Source: Candidatus Aminicenantota bacterium (lineage in GTDB: Bacteria; Acidobacteriota; Aminicenantia; Aminicenantales; Aminicenantaceae). From it: a stretch of DNA of 64,000 bases. Under the pieces are notes generated by a model. The model was not told where the DNA came from, ran no database searches, and worked only from the letters and a program-made list of their open reading frames with translations. This document shows positions 63,315 to 64,000 of this stretch, piece by piece (the first letter of the stretch is position 1; the number at the start of each line of letters is the position of its first letter). The position numbers and the translations under genes were made by a program. The stretch lies in assembly GCA_020344415.1 (NCBI GenBank), contig CP070825.1, positions 2,688,325-2,752,324 of the forward strand, given 5' to 3'.

Positions 63315-63998
63315 TTACTCATCATCCAATCCATATTTTTTTTTGAGATCTTCATCGTAAGGTGCTTTTCTTGCAGGACAGCGCTCCCTCGGACAGAGCT
63401 GACAGGATAAAAAGGTCACCTCAGCAGGAAAATAAATGCCTGATATTGACTTTCTCGGAATCATCAGCATATGTTCTGTTAACTTAACCCCTACCGGATT
63501 TTTCTCCGTTCGAAACAAGGAAAATAAAGGCTTCTGCTCTGTTATTGGCCAGTCTTTTAAAGAACCAGGGCTCATACTCGAAAGCTTTTCAAGTCCATAA
63601 TGTTTTTTTATTTGCTTATCCAGGTACTGCTTAGCCAATCGGAGCACCATATCGCCTATGTTTTCTAGGTAATACTGTTTGAGGAGATCGCTAAAAGAGG
63701 CAGCTTTATCCTCTAAAGCTTTTCCTATTGTGATGATATAGGGGAAAACTCTTTCCACATTTTCTAGGTTTTTTCTCAACACTCGGCTGGAGAATGTCAC
63801 ATCTTCAATCTTGACTTTGTCTTTTTCTTTTTTGTTAATGTATGCAACTTCATAACATGCTTTGGGTTGTATTAATGATTCTGCTATTGCGATGAATTCT
63901 TGGATGCCGGATGAGGAGTACCTTTCTTTATTCAAACGAAGAGCTTTGACAACGTTATCAAGAGCAAGCTCTATGGGAATATTTTCAATGACTTGCAT
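63315..63998 (-). CDS. MetH activation-domain-like protein, 227 aa
   Basis: Related to the C-terminal activation domain of cobalamin-dependent methionine synthase (SAM-binding): YIITIGKALEDKAASFSDLLKQYYLENIGD and GLEKLSSMSPGSLKDWPITEQKPLFSLF, KLTEHMLMIPRKSISGIYFP. It adds a C-terminal Cys cluster (CQLCPRERCPAR) not found in MetH, perhaps an iron-sulfur site. Free-standing versions often sit beside corrinoid methyltransferases and may reactivate them. It starts at the right edge (ATG at 63998), and the upstream ribosome site lies outside the window. Directly upstream of the MFS gene. Confidence 0.8.
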   Translation of the reverse strand: MQVIENIPIELALDNVVKALRLNKERYSSSGIQEFIAIAESLIQPKACYEVAYINKKEKDKVKIEDVTFSSRVLRKNLENVERVFPYIITIGKALEDKAASFSDLLKQYYLENIGDMVLRLAKQYLDKQIKKHYGLEKLSSMSPGSLKDWPITEQKPLFSLFRTEKNPVGVKLTEHMLMIPRKSISGIYFPAEVTFLSCQLCPRERCPARKAPYDEDLKKKYGLDDE

Positions 63999-64000
63999 GA

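Overview
The window looks like a piece of an anaerobic, mid-GC bacterial genome of the Acidobacteriota/Aminicenantes type. That placement is an inference from gene content: a tricorn protease, a 909-residue Asp-box propeller protein, exported amidohydrolases and S15-type hydrolases, a family of 800-residue FtsX/MacB-like permeases without ATPases, ECF sigma operons, and a complete carbon monoxide dehydrogenase/acetyl-CoA synthase (CODH/ACS) gene set. No rRNA, tRNA, CRISPR array, riboswitch or intact transposase was recognised.

Left part (1-33 kb): cell-envelope, proteolysis and signalling genes. A tricorn protease gene is split by an in-frame TAA. Four intact FtsX/MacB-like permeases (3647, 15036, 17892, 20710) plus one frameshifted remnant lie among two ECF sigma/anti-sigma operons. 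The first of these (6099-10330, minus strand) also carries two exported HEAT-repeat proteins. There are also a serine/threonine kinase, an FmdE-domain protein with a signal peptide, and an S15/CocE hydrolase. A GntR-ABC operon (25760-29280) has a textbook promoter, a perfect operator palindrome and an overlooked 35-residue membrane peptide as its first gene.

Right part (34-64 kb): a one-carbon/corrinoid region. In order it has a reductive activase, a propeller protein, a PocR-AraC regulator, a corrinoid protein, CooC, a MetE/UROD-like protein with a zinc site, CODH (CooS), acetyl-CoA synthase (AcsB), a second CooC, both corrinoid iron-sulfur protein subunits, a second activase (split by an in-frame TAA) and a homocysteine methyltransferase-like protein with no canonical start codon. 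Then come a dipeptidase, an amidohydrolase and a class C beta-lactamase-like protein, followed on the minus strand by a UROD-type methyltransferase, a non-pyrrolysine MttB homologue, a decayed amidohydrolase, an MFS transporter and a MetH-activation-domain protein. No folate methyl-branch gene is present here. The simplest reading is that methyl groups from a methylated substrate pass through an MttB/corrinoid system to the corrinoid Fe-S protein and on to acetyl-CoA, or that CODH/ACS runs in the other direction.

Two oddities recur. First, three genes are damaged by what could each be one base change (two in-frame TAA codons and one lost start), all explainable as G-to-T. Second, small palindromic or inverted-repeat elements supply the 3-prime coding ends of two genes.
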